A stretch of 64,000 nucleotides of DNA. It comes from JAYPAN01 sp049597955 (GTDB taxonomy: Bacteria > Pseudomonadota > Alphaproteobacteria > RS24). Made by a program: the position numbers and the translations under genes. The stretch spans positions 1 through 64,000 of the forward strand of contig JBMYND010000009.1 in assembly GCA_049597955.1 (NCBI GenBank). The letters are read 5' to 3'. The notes beneath the pieces are model-generated. The model did not search any database. It saw nothing but the letters and a program-made list of their open reading frames with translations, and was not told the DNA's origin. Below, piece by piece: positions 9,297-17,965 of the stretch (positions within the stretch are counted from its first letter, which is position 1; the number at the start of each line of letters is the position of its first letter).

Positions 9297-9641
9297 TCAG
9301 CGCGCATGGGAAAGACAGGTCGGCGTGGCCGGGTCAAGCGCCAGCCTTTTGCTTTCAATATCTTCGCCGCAAGTGACACAATAGCCGTAATCGCCGGTCT
9401 CCAGCCGCTCAAGCGCCGCCTCTATGCGTTTCAGGCGCAGCCGTCTTTGGCGCTCCATTTCAGCCGCCATGGCTTGTTGCTGCATGGCATCCATGCGCGA
9501 CAGACGCCCCTGCACGCTTTGGTCAAGCTCAACCGGCGCGCCGGACGGCTCGGCACTGTCCATCAGCGCCCGCAACTCTGCCTGCTCGGCCAGCAAAATA
9601 TCGCGTATTTTTGCTTCTTGATTTGCATCATCACCTGTCAT
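9297..9641 (-). CDS. DksA/TraR-type zinc finger protein with a CCC-His finger
   Basis: This 114-residue member of the DksA/TraR C4 family has a long charged coiled-coil helix pair, then a C-terminal finger. Relatives bind the RNA polymerase secondary channel or act as uncharacterised stress proteins. The finger reads YCVTC, about 18 intervening residues, then TCLSHAR at the very C-terminus. The fourth ligand, normally Cys, is His here. An in-frame GTG at 9659 would add six residues; I prefer the ATG at 9641, although neither start has a strong ribosome site. It is divergent from the CoA transferase gene by about 35 bases. Confidence 0.85.
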   Translation of the reverse strand: MTGDDANQEAKIRDILLAEQAELRALMDSAEPSGAPVELDQSVQGRLSRMDAMQQQAMAAEMERQRRLRLKRIEAALERLETGDYGYCVTCGEDIESKRLALDPATPTCLSHAR

Positions 9642-9676
9642 GGCTATAAGCTTAGGCACTCAGGGAGGAAATTACC

Positions 9677-10885
9677 ATGCTAGAAGGTGTAAAAGTAATT
9701 GAGATGGCGACTTATGTGGCCGCGCCATCGGCCGGTGGCATTATGTCTGATTGGGGGGCCGATGTGATTAAAATCGAGCCGCTTTCCGGTTGCCCCATGC
9801 GTAAATTTTATGCCTCGGCCATGACCGATGACTATCCGGACAATCCGATTTCCGCGCTTGATAATCGCGGCAAGCGGGCGATTGCCGTCAATACCTCCAC
9901 TGCCGAAGGGCAAGAGATTGTCCGCAAGCTGGTCGCCGAGGCGGATGTCTTTTTGACCAATGTGCGCCCCGGCCAATTGAAAAAACAAGGGCTTGATTAT
10001 GACAGTCTGAAACCGCTCAATGAAAAACTGGTCTATGCCAGCGTGACCGGTTTTGGCCTTGAGGGCGAAGAAGCCGACAAGCCGGGCTTTGACACAGCCG
10101 CTTTTTGGTCAAAATCCGGCTTTGGCTGGATTATGACACCGAAAGGCTCTGCCCCTGCCCCGTTGCGCACAGCTGCCGGTGACCATATAACCGGCATTGC
10201 CACCACAAGCGGCATATTGGCGGCGCTGTTTCAGGCGCAACGCACCGGCAAAGGCACGCTGGTTGAAAGCTCGCTCATCCGCACCGCCTCCTATGCGGCG
10301 GGATGCGATTACGGCACTTATTTGCGCTATGGCCGCATTGCCCGCTCCCGTCCGCGCGAAGAAGCCGTGCAGCCGGTCGCCAATTTCTTCAAAACCGCCG
10401 ATGATTATTGGGTCATGCTGACCACCCGCCCCGGCGAGCCGGATTGGCCCGATTTCATGCGTGCGCTGGAATTGGAGGAGCTTATTGAAGACCCGCGCTT
10501 TTTGACTTTGCGCGACCGCCGCCGCAATGGCCCGGAATTGGTCAAGCTGATGGATGCCAAATTTGAGCAACGGACATTGGCCGAATGGCGCATAAGGCTG
10601 GATGAGGCAAAAGTTGTCTGGTCGCCCGTGCAGGATTTCGACCAAGCCATTGCCGACCCGCAAATGCAGGCCGCCGGTTGTTTTGTTGATATGCCAAAAC
10701 CCGACGGCACCAGCTATCGCAATCCGGCCTCACCGATACGCTTCCGCGATGACAGCACTGACCCGAAAGGGCCATTGCCGGAAGTCGGCGAGCATACGCT
10801 GGATGTTTTACGCGATATGGGCATAGATGAGGAGACATGCCAGAACTGGCTGGAGCAAAAAATCATCGGCCAATATTCAGGCTAA
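9677..10885 (+). CDS. CaiB/BaiF family CoA transferase
   Basis: This 402-residue family III CoA transferase moves CoA between carboxylic acids through an enzyme-aspartyl intermediate. The N-terminal LEGVKVIEMATYVAAPSAG block and the DVFLTNVRPG segment are typical. D169 in AGDHITGIATTSG lies at the position of the catalytic Asp of formyl-CoA transferase. The length matches the family. A GGGAGGAAA ribosome site precedes the ATG. The donor and acceptor acids are unknown. Its last four bases overlap the end of the convergent MATE gene. Confidence 0.93.
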   Translation: MLEGVKVIEMATYVAAPSAGGIMSDWGADVIKIEPLSGCPMRKFYASAMTDDYPDNPISALDNRGKRAIAVNTSTAEGQEIVRKLVAEADVFLTNVRPGQLKKQGLDYDSLKPLNEKLVYASVTGFGLEGEEADKPGFDTAAFWSKSGFGWIMTPKGSAPAPLRTAAGDHITGIATTSGILAALFQAQRTGKGTLVESSLIRTASYAAGCDYGTYLRYGRIARSRPREEAVQPVANFFKTADDYWVMLTTRPGEPDWPDFMRALELEELIEDPRFLTLRDRRRNGPELVKLMDAKFEQRTLAEWRIRLDEAKVVWSPVQDFDQAIADPQMQAAGCFVDMPKPDGTSYRNPASPIRFRDDSTDPKGPLPEVGEHTLDVLRDMGIDEETCQNWLEQKIIGQYSG

Positions 10886-12234
10886 TCAGCTTGCGGGACG
10901 GCATGGGTCAGGCTTTGCCTGTCCAGCCAGCGATAGCGCAGGGCAACCAAGATGAACGGCACCAGCGTGCCGACCAGCACGCCATCGACAATGCCCATTG
11001 CCCCGCGATTGAAAACAAACATGAAAATATAAGTGGCCGGCATCATCACCACACCATAGGAGAACAGATGCAGCAAAGTCGGCACCCAAGTATCGCCGCG
11101 CGCACGCAGTGACATGGTCAGCAAGGACTGGCCGGTATCGCAAATCACGCCAATGGCGGCATAGGCAATCATGGCCGCCGCCAGTGTCACCACGGCGGCA
11201 TCCTTGGTATAAAATCCGGCAGCCATATCGGCAAAGGCAAACATGAAAGCCGCCGCGCCAATCATAAATATTGTTTGCAAAGCCAGTCCCAGCCAGGCCC
11301 AGCGCGTCACCGCCGCATGGTCGCCTGCGCCATAGGCATTGCCAACACTGACCGATGTGGCCACGCCAAAGCCCAAACCAATCATAAAAAACAGGGCGAA
11401 GACATTTATCATAATCACATTGGCCGCAACCACAGTTGCGCCAATCAGACCGGCAAACAGCGCCAGCGCATTGAAAGCGGTGTTTTCCATGCCCATGGAC
11501 AGGCCGGACGCATAGCCAATACGCCGCAAATCGCGCCCGCCCGCCCAATTCCATTTCGGCAAATTATCAAGACCATATTTTTCATGGTCAACAAACAGCC
11601 AGACATAGCCGAGAATGGCAATCACCTGCATGACACGCACAATAAAGGTTGCCCAAATCGAGCCTTCCGCGCCCAGTTCCGGCAGGCCATACAGGCCATA
11701 GACCAGCAAATAATTGGCAAACACATTTATCACATTGGCAGCCAGCATGATAATCATGCCGGGGCGCGGATTGCGCGTGCCTTCAAGGAAAAAGCCGGTG
11801 GTCATGTGGATCGCTGCCAAGGGCAGGCTGAGGCCGGCAATAAAGGAAATCCGCCCGCCCTTTTCAGCCATTTCCGGCGTTTGCCCGGTCAGCAATAAAA
11901 ACTGTTCGCCAAAGGCGCAAAACACAAAGCCGAGCAAACCCAAGGCAAAACCCCAAGGAAGGGCTTGCCACCATATTGCCCCGGCCTGTTTCAACTTACC
12001 CGCGCCGAAATTATTCGACACCAGAACCGGCGTTCCCATCAACAGGCCAATCAGAATGAGAATATAGATATTGCTCGGCACCATGCCGATACCGGCATAG
12101 GCCAAATGCTCCGCCGCATAGCGTCCGACCATCACCGTATCGGTGATTGACAGGGTGAGAATGCCGGCGCGGTTTATCACCACCGGCCAGGCAAGATTGA
12201 GCAGGGTCAGGCTGTCACGCCGCAGGCTGGCCAT
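10882..12234 (-). CDS. MATE family efflux transporter
   Basis: This 450-residue inner-membrane protein has about 12 transmembrane segments and the MATE repeat pattern. Characteristic stretches are the N-terminal NLAWPVVINRAGILTLSITD and TDTVMVGRYA, the GTPVLVSNNFGAGK loop in the first half, and SVSVGNAYGAGDH in the second half. It probably exports cationic drugs or metabolites using Na+ or H+ (family knowledge). It lies 2 bases downstream of the nitroreductase gene on the same strand, which suggests an operon. Confidence 0.93.
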   Translation of the reverse strand: MASLRRDSLTLLNLAWPVVINRAGILTLSITDTVMVGRYAAEHLAYAGIGMVPSNIYILILIGLLMGTPVLVSNNFGAGKLKQAGAIWWQALPWGFALGLLGFVFCAFGEQFLLLTGQTPEMAEKGGRISFIAGLSLPLAAIHMTTGFFLEGTRNPRPGMIIMLAANVINVFANYLLVYGLYGLPELGAEGSIWATFIVRVMQVIAILGYVWLFVDHEKYGLDNLPKWNWAGGRDLRRIGYASGLSMGMENTAFNALALFAGLIGATVVAANVIMINVFALFFMIGLGFGVATSVSVGNAYGAGDHAAVTRWAWLGLALQTIFMIGAAAFMFAFADMAAGFYTKDAAVVTLAAAMIAYAAIGVICDTGQSLLTMSLRARGDTWVPTLLHLFSYGVVMMPATYIFMFVFNRGAMGIVDGVLVGTLVPFILVALRYRWLDRQSLTHAVPQAD

Positions 12235-12236
12235 GA

Positions 12237-12806
12237 CTATTCCGCCAGCCCGTAGGCAACAATATCTTCCAAGTCAGGGCGCGGGCGCTCGGCGGGCGGC
12301 TCACTGGCCGTGCCAATATAAATAAATCCGGCAATCTCATCTTCTGGCTTGCCGCCCAGCCGCGCTTTCACCTGTTCGTCATAAGCAGCAGCACCGGTCA
12401 GCCATTGCGCGGCAAAGCCCATCGCCTGCGCTGCCAGCAATAAATTCATACAGGCCGCGCCGGCGGATAAGAGCTGTTCGCTGCGCGGTATTTTCGGATG
12501 CGCGACCGGTGTCGCCAAAACACCAATCACGCAAGGCGCGCGGGTGAATTGCGCTTGCGCCGCCTGCGCTTCGGCGTCGCTTGCCGTTTCAGCCAGCCCG
12601 TCGCGTGCAACATCCCCCAATTCAGCGCGTGCATCGCCTTCAAGCACGATAAACCGCCACGGCGCCAACTTGCCATGATCCGGCACACGCGCTGCCACAG
12701 CCAGCAAATCGCCAAGCTGCGCCGCATCCGGCCCGGGCATTGTCATATTGCGCGCCAAAACCGAGCGTCGCCGCTTCAAAAAAGACAGAACCTCCTGATG
12801 GGTCAT
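12237..12806 (-). CDS. nitroreductase family protein
   Basis: This 189-residue FMN-dependent nitroreductase resembles the E. coli YdjA group. The N-terminal RRRSVLARNM matches the family's FMN-phosphate-binding RRS motif. GKLAPWRFIVLEG near 55-65 and the GAACMNLLLAAQAMGF helix near 120 are also typical. It would act in the cytoplasm with NAD(P)H. It is followed by the MATE gene after 2 bases. The 133-base region to the next gene is divergent and holds no element I can name. Confidence 0.92.
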   Translation of the reverse strand: MTHQEVLSFLKRRRSVLARNMTMPGPDAAQLGDLLAVAARVPDHGKLAPWRFIVLEGDARAELGDVARDGLAETASDAEAQAAQAQFTRAPCVIGVLATPVAHPKIPRSEQLLSAGAACMNLLLAAQAMGFAAQWLTGAAAYDEQVKARLGGKPEDEIAGFIYIGTASEPPAERPRPDLEDIVAYGLAE

Positions 12807-12939
12807 TTGAAATTATTCCCTTCCATGCAGAAGTGACATATCCTTACCCATAAGAAAGGTCAACAAAATCGCCTTATCGCCTTTTGAAAGAGGCAATCAA
12901 ATGGCGCATTTGGCCGTTGCGCAATAAGGCAAAACCGCA

Positions 12940-13725
12940 ATGACAAGATGGACGATAATTCTGACGGCAGCTTTCCTCGCCGCTTATGCCGCCCTATCCG
13001 CCAATGCGGCGGCTTGGCTGCAAGAAGAGGGGACGGGTATTGTCATCATCAAGCAGGAAAGCGCGCAACAAAATTTCGCCGCGCCATCCGGTTTGAGCTA
13101 TGACCAAAAGCTGCGCTTTCAAGAAATCTATGGCGAATATGGCCTGACACCGCGCTTCACCCTGACCGCAAAACAGGGCCGTCAGAAATACAGCCTGTCC
13201 AATCGCCATGCCATGCATGATTTGACGCAAAGCGGCCTGCGCATCGCAACACCGGCATTGGCCAGCGGTCTTTTGCCGCCCTTCACCTATGATATTTTGA
13301 GCAAGCTGGCCGAGCCGACCCGCCTTGACCGCCAGAAAAAGGCGGCGTTGCATATTTTCGCCATGCATTATGCAGGTGAAACCGCGCCCGGTCTTGCCAT
13401 TGAATTGGCCGATAAGATATTCACGCCAAACTGGTCTTTCATCCAAAGCCTGCGCCTGTCACAAAGCCGGTCATCGCGGCTGCATTGGTCACAAGCAAGC
13501 TGGTCTTGGGTGGCGGGCTATCGCAACCGGCTGTTTTATGGACGCCGGGCCGAGATATTCGAAGACGGCAAATCCGGCTATCGCGATATCCGGCAATATG
13601 ATTTTGTTGAATATGGGTTTCGCGACAGTTCGCTTGCCTTGCGAGTGGCGCGCGGGCGTCTGCTCAATGTGCCGCAATTGCCCGGCGGTCGGCTGACGCA
13701 AATCAGCCTGCACAAGCGATTTTAA
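12940..13725 (+). CDS. uncharacterised secreted protein
   Basis: I do not recognise this 261-residue protein. Residues 1-24 form a Sec signal peptide (hydrophobic core, then LSANAAAW). The mature part is rich in Trp, Tyr, Arg and Ser with alternating polar and apolar stretches, notably the segment around 165-215 (SRLHWSQASWSWVAGYRNRL, then FYGRRAEIFEDG). That pattern resembles outer-membrane beta-hairpins or a periplasmic beta protein, which is inference. The last four bases overlap the end of thrS on the opposite strand. There is no lipobox. Confidence 0.6.
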   Translation: MTRWTIILTAAFLAAYAALSANAAAWLQEEGTGIVIIKQESAQQNFAAPSGLSYDQKLRFQEIYGEYGLTPRFTLTAKQGRQKYSLSNRHAMHDLTQSGLRIATPALASGLLPPFTYDILSKLAEPTRLDRQKKAALHIFAMHYAGETAPGLAIELADKIFTPNWSFIQSLRLSQSRSSRLHWSQASWSWVAGYRNRLFYGRRAEIFEDGKSGYRDIRQYDFVEYGFRDSSLALRVARGRLLNVPQLPGGRLTQISLHKRF

Positions 13726-15686
13726 CCATGCCGCAAATCCGGTGCCGTTGCTTCCAGCGCCAATGCTTGGGCCACTTCATCAAGGCCAAGCACTTGCTGG
13801 TCTTTCGAGCCCAAACGCCGCATGGAGACGGTTTGCCCTTCCGCCTCACGCATGCCAACCGCCAATATCACCGGCACTTTGGCAACCGAATGTTCGCGCA
13901 CTTTATAATTGATTTTCTCATTGCGCGTATCGGCGCGGGCGCGCAAACCAACGGCTTTCAGCGCATCTACCACTTGCGCGGCATAAGTGTCGGCCTCAGT
14001 GGTAATCGGGCAAACCACAACCTGCTCCGGCGCCAGCCAGAGCGGCAATTTGCCGGCATAGCTTTCAATCATAATGCCGATAAACCGTTCCAGCGTGCCG
14101 AGCACGGCGCGGTGCAACATAACCGGCCGGTGCTTATTGCCATCCTCGCCAATATAGGCAGCGTCAAGACGTTCGGGCAGCACAAAGTCCAATTGCAGCG
14201 TGCCGCATTGCCATGTGCGGCCAATCGCATCGCGCAAATGATATTCAATTTTCGGGCCGTAAAACGCGCCCTCATTGGGCAATTCTTCCCAATCCAGCCC
14301 CGCCGCTTTCAACGCCGCGCGCAAGCCGTCTTCCGCCCTGTCCCAGACCGCGTCATCACCGGCGCGCAAATCCGGGCGCAGCGCCAGTTTCACCGAAACA
14401 TCGGTAAAGCCCAAATCATCATAAACACTTGTCACCAATTGGCAGAATGCCACCGCCTCGTCGATAATCTGGTCTTCGCGGCAGAAAATATGCGCGTCAT
14501 CCTGCGTCATTTGGCGCACCCGCATCAGCCCGTGCAAAGCCCCATGCGCTTCATTGCGGTGGCAGCAGCCAAATTCGGCCATGCGTATTGGCAAGTCGCG
14601 ATAGCTTTTAATACCCTGTTTGAAAATCTGCACATGGGCCGGGCAATTCATTGGCTTGAGCGCCATTAAATCAGCCTTGCCCGACAGCACATTCTGGCCA
14701 TCTTCAACCGAGGGCACTTCATCGGGCACGACAAACATATTTTCGCGGAATTTCTCCCAATGGCCCGATTGCTCCCAAAACCGCCGGTCGAGCACTTGCG
14801 GGGTTTTGACTTCCTGATAATCCGCGCCGTCCAAGCGTCGCCGAATATATTGCTCAAGCGCCTGCCAAATAATATAGCCCTTTGGATGCCAGAACACCGA
14901 GCCTTGCGCCTCTTCCTGCAAGTGAAATAAATCCATTTCCCGGCCCAAGCGGCGATGGTCGCGCTTTTCGGCCTCTTCCACCATATGCAGATAGGCTTTC
15001 AAGTCCTTTTCACTGCCCCAACACGTGCCGTAAATGCGTTGCAGCATTTCATTATTGCTGTCGCCGCGCCAGTAAGCGCCGGCCAGCTTGGTCAGCTTGA
15101 AGGCTTTGCCCAGCCTGCCGGTGGACGGCAAATGCGGGCCACGGCACAAATCTTTCCAATTGCCCTGCCGGTAAACCGTAACCTCTTCATCGCCGGGAAT
15201 GGAGGCAATGATTTCGGCCTTATATTCTTCGCCAATCTCGCGGAAATGGGCGACCGCTTCGGCCCTGTCCCAAACTTCGCGAATAATCGCTTCATCGCGG
15301 TCAACAATCTCACGCATCCGCGCTTCAATGGCCTCCAAATCATCAAGGCTGAACGGGGTCGCGCGGGCGAAATCATAATAAAAGCCGTTTTCAATCACCG
15401 GCCCTATCGTCACTTGCGTATCGGGAAATAATTCCTGCACCGCCTCGGCCAGCACATGGGCGCAATCATGGCGCAATAAGTCAACGCCCTCAGCATCATT
15501 GGCGGTAATCACGGCGACATTGGCATCGCCCTCTATCAGCGTGGACAGGTCAACCAATTCGCCATTCAGTTTCAGTGCCAGCGCCTTTTTGGCCAGCGAT
15601 TTGGAAATCGACTCGGCAAAAGCCGCACCGCTCAGCGGCGCGTCAAACTCGCGGGTCGCCCCGTCAGGCAGGGTCAGTTTTATCAT
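13722..15686 (-). CDS. thrS: threonyl-tRNA synthetase
   Basis: Class II threonyl-tRNA synthetase (654 residues) charges tRNA-Thr in the cytoplasm. It has an N-terminal TGS domain (1-62), then the editing domain beginning with HDCAHVLAEAV (73-83). The catalytic core has MNCPAH (zinc Cys), the motif 2 region CCHRNEAHG, TQDDAHIFC and the motif 3 area MLHRAVLGTLERFIG, followed by an anticodon-binding domain. The length is normal. The start lies inside the 3' end of yidD, so translation is probably coupled. No T-box is expected in this class and none is seen. Confidence 0.98.
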   Translation of the reverse strand: MIKLTLPDGATREFDAPLSGAAFAESISKSLAKKALALKLNGELVDLSTLIEGDANVAVITANDAEGVDLLRHDCAHVLAEAVQELFPDTQVTIGPVIENGFYYDFARATPFSLDDLEAIEARMREIVDRDEAIIREVWDRAEAVAHFREIGEEYKAEIIASIPGDEEVTVYRQGNWKDLCRGPHLPSTGRLGKAFKLTKLAGAYWRGDSNNEMLQRIYGTCWGSEKDLKAYLHMVEEAEKRDHRRLGREMDLFHLQEEAQGSVFWHPKGYIIWQALEQYIRRRLDGADYQEVKTPQVLDRRFWEQSGHWEKFRENMFVVPDEVPSVEDGQNVLSGKADLMALKPMNCPAHVQIFKQGIKSYRDLPIRMAEFGCCHRNEAHGALHGLMRVRQMTQDDAHIFCREDQIIDEAVAFCQLVTSVYDDLGFTDVSVKLALRPDLRAGDDAVWDRAEDGLRAALKAAGLDWEELPNEGAFYGPKIEYHLRDAIGRTWQCGTLQLDFVLPERLDAAYIGEDGNKHRPVMLHRAVLGTLERFIGIMIESYAGKLPLWLAPEQVVVCPITTEADTYAAQVVDALKAVGLRARADTRNEKINYKVREHSVAKVPVILAVGMREAEGQTVSMRRLGSKDQQVLGLDEVAQALALEATAPDLRHG

Positions 15687-15993
15687 TTTTCTCGTCCAAT
15701 TTCTCGTCAGCGGAATTCACTCTCCAAGGGGCATAGCAAGGTGCGCGGCAAATCTCAACCGGTACCGGGTCAAAACCTGACCCCGCCCCCAATCTTTCAA
15801 TCGGATGACAGCGCGCCAGCCGCTTGAGCGCCAGCCACAAGCCCGCCCAAGCGCCATGCGCGCGCACCGCATCGAGCGCATATTCCGAGCATGTCGGCTG
15901 AAACCGGCAGCGCGGCCCCAGCAAGGGCGACACAAACAGCCGGTAAATATGCACCGGAATTGTGACAATCAGACTGGCAAGACGGTTGAGCAT
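15664..15993 (-). CDS. yidD: membrane protein insertion efficiency factor YidD
   Basis: YidD (109 residues) is a small membrane-associated protein that helps YidC-mediated insertion. The core IYRLFVSPLLGPRCRFQPTC and CSEYALDAV, then RLARCHP (near 60-70), is the full diagnostic pattern, with its conserved cysteines. The C-terminal tail is longer than in many members and ends in acidic and lysine-rich residues. The gene overlaps the start of thrS by 23 bases in another frame. The usual partner rnpA/rpmH is not beside it, unlike the classic arrangement. Confidence 0.95.
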   Translation of the reverse strand: MLNRLASLIVTIPVHIYRLFVSPLLGPRCRFQPTCSEYALDAVRAHGAWAGLWLALKRLARCHPIERLGAGSGFDPVPVEICRAPCYAPWRVNSADEKLDEKNDKTDPA

Positions 15994-16047
15994 GGGCGGG
16001 TAATTCGGTAGCCTTTACGGGCAGAAGATAAAAGACAGGGGTTAACT

Positions 16048-16257
16048 ATGTCGCTATTTGACTGGATTGACAATAAAACGCGAAACTGGCGGTGGTATGA
16101 TTTCGGCTTGCTGAAAATCTGTGTCGCGGCGTTTGTGCTGGCGGCGGCCGATTTATGGCCGGCTTTGCTGATGCCGGGCTGGACGGTTTACGGCACGATA
16201 TTTCTGATAATCTATATCGCGCTATTATTCCGCCTATTTGTGTTGAAGCAGGATTGA
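16048..16257 (+). CDS. small membrane protein, unknown function
   Basis: This 69-residue protein is of unknown function. Two hydrophobic helices are visible at about 22-40 and 48-64, joined by a short PGWT turn, with an aromatic basic N-terminus (DNKTRNWRWYD). The composition and codon use look like the surrounding genes and a purine-rich stretch (AGGGGTTAACT) precedes the ATG. I judge it real because the frame is open and the topology is sensible. No partner is implied beyond its place between yidD and the DUF1905 gene. Confidence 0.6.
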   Translation: MSLFDWIDNKTRNWRWYDFGLLKICVAAFVLAAADLWPALLMPGWTVYGTIFLIIYIALLFRLFVLKQD

Positions 16258-16302
16258 GCATTTTGGCGATGATTTTCAGAGCCAGATGATAAACAATGGG
16301 CA

Positions 16303-16611
16303 ATGGAAAATCTGACTTACAGTTTTCGCGGTGAAATTTGGACGTGGTCGGGCAAAAAGACCGATTGGTTTTTTGTGACCGTGCCGACTGAAATGAGCGC
16401 GCATATCCGCTATTTCACCGCCCATGCACAACGCGGCTTCAAATCGTTGAAAGTGCGCGCGCAAATTGGCGACACTTTTTGGGAAACTTCCGTGTTTCCA
16501 AGCAAACAGCGCGAAGCCTATTTGCTGCCGGTGAAAAAAAGCGTGCGTGAGGCCGAAGCCGTGGACAAAGGCGACAGCCCAGAAGTCACCATCACGATTT
16601 TGGGGTTGTGA
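16303..16611 (+). CDS. DUF1905 domain protein
   Basis: This 102-residue protein is a stand-alone DUF1905 domain, a small beta-rich fold often found near or fused to YdeI/OmpD-associated domains. Family features are the N-terminal FRGEIWTWSGKKTDWFFVTV, the central KVRAQIGDTFWETSVFP and YLLPVKKSVREAE near 75-88. The biochemical role is unknown. It is the last ordinary gene before the restriction-modification pair. The ribosome site is poor (CAATGGGCA before the ATG). Confidence 0.8.
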   Translation: MENLTYSFRGEIWTWSGKKTDWFFVTVPTEMSAHIRYFTAHAQRGFKSLKVRAQIGDTFWETSVFPSKQREAYLLPVKKSVREAEAVDKGDSPEVTITILGL

Positions 16612-16653
16612 GCGTGATATAAAGAGAATAAAGCCGGCGAAAGGCGATTAAAC

Positions 16654-16682
16654 TTGACCTGCAAAGCTGAATTGGCGAGATT
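16654..16682 (+). promoter_or_regulatory. possible promoter for the R-M genes
   Basis: TTGACC (16654-16659) is followed after 17 bases by GAGATT (16677-16682), 26 bases before the methyltransferase ATG. The -35 is good and the -10 is poor (three of six bases). No C-protein-like palindrome is visible in the 97-base gap. Confidence 0.3.
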
Positions 16683-16708
16683 GGCTTTGGAACAAAAGGT
16701 GTCCATTT

Positions 16709-17965
16709 ATGTTGCAAAAACCCGCGCCACAATCAGAGTTTTGGCCCGCACACGCCAAATCGCCACACGCCAAATCGCCAAACAGCGATAATTTCATCTC
16801 GGCACTGGCAGAGTTTAATCGGGTCGGCAAACAGACCGAGATTTTTGAAGAAGACGGCTTGCGCTATTTCGTCAATGATTATTGGACAGCCGCACAAAGA
16901 CAATCAAATCGGCTGCACGAAATCAGCTATCGTGCCTGTTTCAAAGCAGAATTGCCGGATTTTTTCATCCGGCATTTAACGGCAGCGGGCGACAGGGTTT
17001 ACGACCCTTTTATGGGACGCGGCACAACACCGCTGCAAGCGGCACTGACCGGGCGCAAGCCTGTCGGCAATGATATAAATCCTTTGAGTGTCATGCTCTT
17101 GCGCCCGCGCTTACGCCCCCCCTCTTTGCCTGAAATCGCTGCCCGTTTGGATGAAATTGATTGGGACTGGCAGGGCGATATGGATGAGGGGTTGCTGGTA
17201 TTTTATCACCCGAAAACATTGCGCCATATTCACGCCCTCAAATATCATTTGCTCAATGCGCTGCAAGATGAGAGCCATATCAATCCGGTGGATGACTGGA
17301 TTAGAATGGTGGCGCTGAACCGGCTGACCGGCCATTCATCCGGCTTTTTCTCAGTCTATACATTGCCGCCAAATCAGGCTGTCAGCATCGACCGGCAGGC
17401 GCGCATAAATGAAAAAAGGCAGCAAACCCCGCCTGAGCGCAATGTTAAGGAAATCATACTGAAAAAATCGAAAGTCCTGCTCAGCCGGTCAGAAGGCTTT
17501 TCGTGTTCGGATTTCACGCTTGGCACGGCACCGGCTGAACAGACCGACTATATCGCCGCCAACAGTATTGATTTGGTCGTCACTTCGCCGCCCTTTTTGG
17601 ATGTTGTGCAATATGCGCAAGATAATTGGCTGCGCTGCTGGTTTGCCGATATTGACGCGCAGACAGTCCCCATATCCATGTGCCGAAATGTTGCGGCATG
17701 GACGCAATTTACCCGCAACACGCTTGAAGAATTGACGCGGCTGGTCAAGCCCGGCGGCCATATAGCCTATGAGGTGGGGGAAGTGAGAAACGGGAAAATC
17801 TTGCTGGAAAAACATGTGGCGCAAGCCGCAGCCGGGCTGCCTTTGCAGATTTTGGGCGTCATTGTTAACCAGCAAAACTTCACCAAAACCTCAAATTGCT
17901 GGGGCGTTGGCAATAATAAAAAAGGCACAAATTCAAACCGTATTGTGCTGATGCGGAGGCGTTAA
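16709..17965 (+). CDS. type II DNA methyltransferase (amino-methyltransferase family)
   Basis: This 418-residue site-specific DNA methyltransferase shows SAM-binding motif I DPFMGRGTT at 99-107 and catalytic motif IV TSPPF at 292-296. The form TSPPF and the order I then IV, with about 185 residues between them, suggest an N4-cytosine or N6-adenine enzyme; I lean to N4-cytosine. A PGGHIAYEVGEVRNG segment near 350-362 fits motif VI-VIII strands. Residues 15-24 read HAKSPHAKSP, from a perfect 15-base tandem duplication. The stop is directly followed by the endonuclease ATG at 17966. The recognition sequence cannot be deduced. Confidence 0.9.
   Translation: MLQKPAPQSEFWPAHAKSPHAKSPNSDNFISALAEFNRVGKQTEIFEEDGLRYFVNDYWTAAQRQSNRLHEISYRACFKAELPDFFIRHLTAAGDRVYDPFMGRGTTPLQAALTGRKPVGNDINPLSVMLLRPRLRPPSLPEIAARLDEIDWDWQGDMDEGLLVFYHPKTLRHIHALKYHLLNALQDESHINPVDDWIRMVALNRLTGHSSGFFSVYTLPPNQAVSIDRQARINEKRQQTPPERNVKEIILKKSKVLLSRSEGFSCSDFTLGTAPAEQTDYIAANSIDLVVTSPPFLDVVQYAQDNWLRCWFADIDAQTVPISMCRNVAAWTQFTRNTLEELTRLVKPGGHIAYEVGEVRNGKILLEKHVAQAAAGLPLQILGVIVNQQNFTKTSNCWGVGNNKKGTNSNRIVLMRRR
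16751..16780 (+). repeat. perfect 15-base tandem duplication inside the methyltransferase
   Basis: The unit CACGCCAAATCGCCA occurs twice in a row (16751-16765 and 16766-16780). It encodes HAKSP twice near the N-terminus. Being a multiple of three it keeps the frame, so it would change length rather than switch expression. Confidence 0.9.

Noticed and set aside
13728..14669. 313-codon open frame on the plus strand
   Set aside because: Antisense to thrS, which is complete and conserved.
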